64,000 nucleotides of DNA from Weeksellaceae bacterium TAE3-ERU29 (GTDB lineage Bacteria > Bacteroidota > Bacteroidia > Flavobacteriales > Weeksellaceae). The stretch is from positions 1 through 64,000 of the forward strand of contig JAHUUM010000008.1 in assembly GCA_019218445.1 (NCBI GenBank), given 5' to 3'. Made by a program: the position numbers and the translations under genes. Position 1 is the first letter of the stretch, and every line of letters begins with the position of its first letter. The notes under the pieces were generated by a model. It was not told where the DNA came from. It was given only the letters and a program-made list of their open reading frames with translations, and made no database searches. This document shows positions 63,398-64,000 of this stretch, one piece after another.

Positions 63398-64000
63398 TTA
63401 TGAATTCTGTTCCTGTTCCAGTTGCTCTTGTAGTTCCTCTAAAACAGGCTTTAATGTACTTTCAGGGATTTCTGAAATTCTGATATACATAAGTCCGTCA
63501 ATAGCGTCATTAAATTTAGGGTCTACATTAAAGGCAATTACTTTAGCATTCTGTTTTATATATTTTTTGATTAAAACAGGAAGTCTTAGAGAATTTGGTT
63601 CTAATTCATCTATTAATTTGTCAAATTTATTTAAATCAGCTTTTGCTTCATCAAAAATAAAATCTTTATCTTGGTCTTTTATTTTTGGTTTAAACTCCTT
63701 TTTAGGTCTTACGTATTGGGCTACATAAGCATCATAAAAATGAGATTGCATAAACTCAATCATTAAAGCTTTAGAAAAACCTGAAAACTTATTACTGATA
63801 CTTACTCCACCCATAATGAATTTATGTTCAGGGTTTCGTAAGGCCACATGAATAATCCCTCGCCAAAGCAGGAATAAAGGCATTGGCTTTTGTTGATATT
63901 CGGGTGTAACAAAAGCACGTCCCATTTCTATACATTTTCCTAAGAAAGGCTGAATTTCCGGTTCAAAATTGAAAAGTTCATTAATATAAAAACCTTTCAT
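63398..64000 (-). CDS. Lysophospholipid/N-acyl transferase-type protein, C-terminal part (runs off the window)
   Basis: The visible 200 residues are EMGRAFVTPEYQQKPMPLFLLWRGIIHVALRNPEHKFIMGGVSISNKFSGFSKALMIEFMQ and FDKLIDELEPNSLRLPVLIKKYIKQNAKVIAFNVDPKFNDAIDGLMYIRISEIPESTL, which I recall as the C-terminal part of a Bacteroidota GNAT-like/OlsB-type acyltransferase (hemolysin-like) of about 600 residues. The ATG at the very right edge is probably internal and the 5' part lies outside. It is convergent with the TPR gene (15-bp gap), marking the right edge of the defence region. Confidence 0.65.
   Translation of the reverse strand: MKGFYINELFNFEPEIQPFLGKCIEMGRAFVTPEYQQKPMPLFLLWRGIIHVALRNPEHKFIMGGVSISNKFSGFSKALMIEFMQSHFYDAYVAQYVRPKKEFKPKIKDQDKDFIFDEAKADLNKFDKLIDELEPNSLRLPVLIKKYIKQNAKVIAFNVDPKFNDAIDGLMYIRISEIPESTLKPVLEELQEQLEQEQNS

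Noticed and set aside
63998-64000. ATG at the right edge as a true start of the acyltransferase gene
   Set aside because: The visible part lacks the N-terminal acyltransferase domain and begins mid-domain, so the ATG is likely an internal methionine.

Overview
The window is AT-rich (roughly 30% GC by eye) chromosomal DNA from a member of the Bacteroidota, most likely order Flavobacteriales. This rests on the gene families (two DUF3078 proteins, a glucosamine-6-phosphate deaminase fused to a PIG-L/LmbE domain, KdtA, a TonB receptor with an HMA domain, DUF445 and DUF389 proteins), on weak or absent Shine-Dalgarno sequences, and on many TAnnTTTG -7 promoter elements 5 to 35 bases before start codons. 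I saw no rRNA or tRNA gene and no CRISPR array.

Layout. 0.1-7 kb: housekeeping and envelope genes (trmN6, two DUF3078 proteins, galE, a DegT aminotransferase, a RelE-type toxin-antitoxin pair, kdtA). 7-13 kb: a leftward restriction-modification island (two methylase subunits, a DUF2971 protein, a GIY-YIG/helicase protein) with an unusual inverted-repeat element upstream. 13-38.7 kb: mostly core genes (leuS, rpiB, rnr, two cold-shock proteins, an amino-sugar kinase/nucleotidyltransferase pair facing nagB, pgk, manC, a SprT-like protease, mlaEF, pdxJ, a sugar kinase), with an IS256 remnant, a frameshifted small membrane protein gene and a compact HpaII-type restriction/methylase/Vsr operon at 34.6-37.4 kb. 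38.9-46.3 kb: an array of small lipoprotein or secreted-protein genes with duplicates, one decayed copy and a DUF6714-like gene, resembling an orphan immunity-gene array. 46.4-53.3 kb: hemW, murI, a VapBC-like pair, a metal-type TonB receptor with a Cys-rich companion, and maf.

The most notable part is 53.3-63.4 kb, a candidate defence island. A WYL-domain regulator is divergent from a retron: a clear msr-msd-like non-coding RNA (54471-54697, with a long a1/a2 inverted repeat) followed by a retron-type reverse transcriptase. The downstream genes form an overlapping set: a putative histidine-kinase-like ATPase, a pseudo-receiver protein, and a 592-residue protein with a complete receiver domain (D241/D242, D300, T338, K361) ending in a HEPN-type R-N-x4-H motif. 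This looks like a two-component relay joined to a retron, with a predicted RNase as effector. I do not recognise this arrangement among described retron types. Next comes a two-gene module (RecD/Pif1-like SF1 helicase plus a TPR/OB-fold protein) whose promoter region repeats that of the retron in a 40-bp block with identical spacing, so the two operons are probably co-regulated.

A window-wide base pattern supports the picture. In sampled core genes CCGG is far commoner than composition predicts and CCAG/CTGG is rarer, as expected if very-short-patch repair has long acted at an m5C-methylated CCGG site, matching the HpaII/Vsr operon here. The 7-12.6 kb restriction island and the retron island do not show this pattern, which suggests later acquisition.
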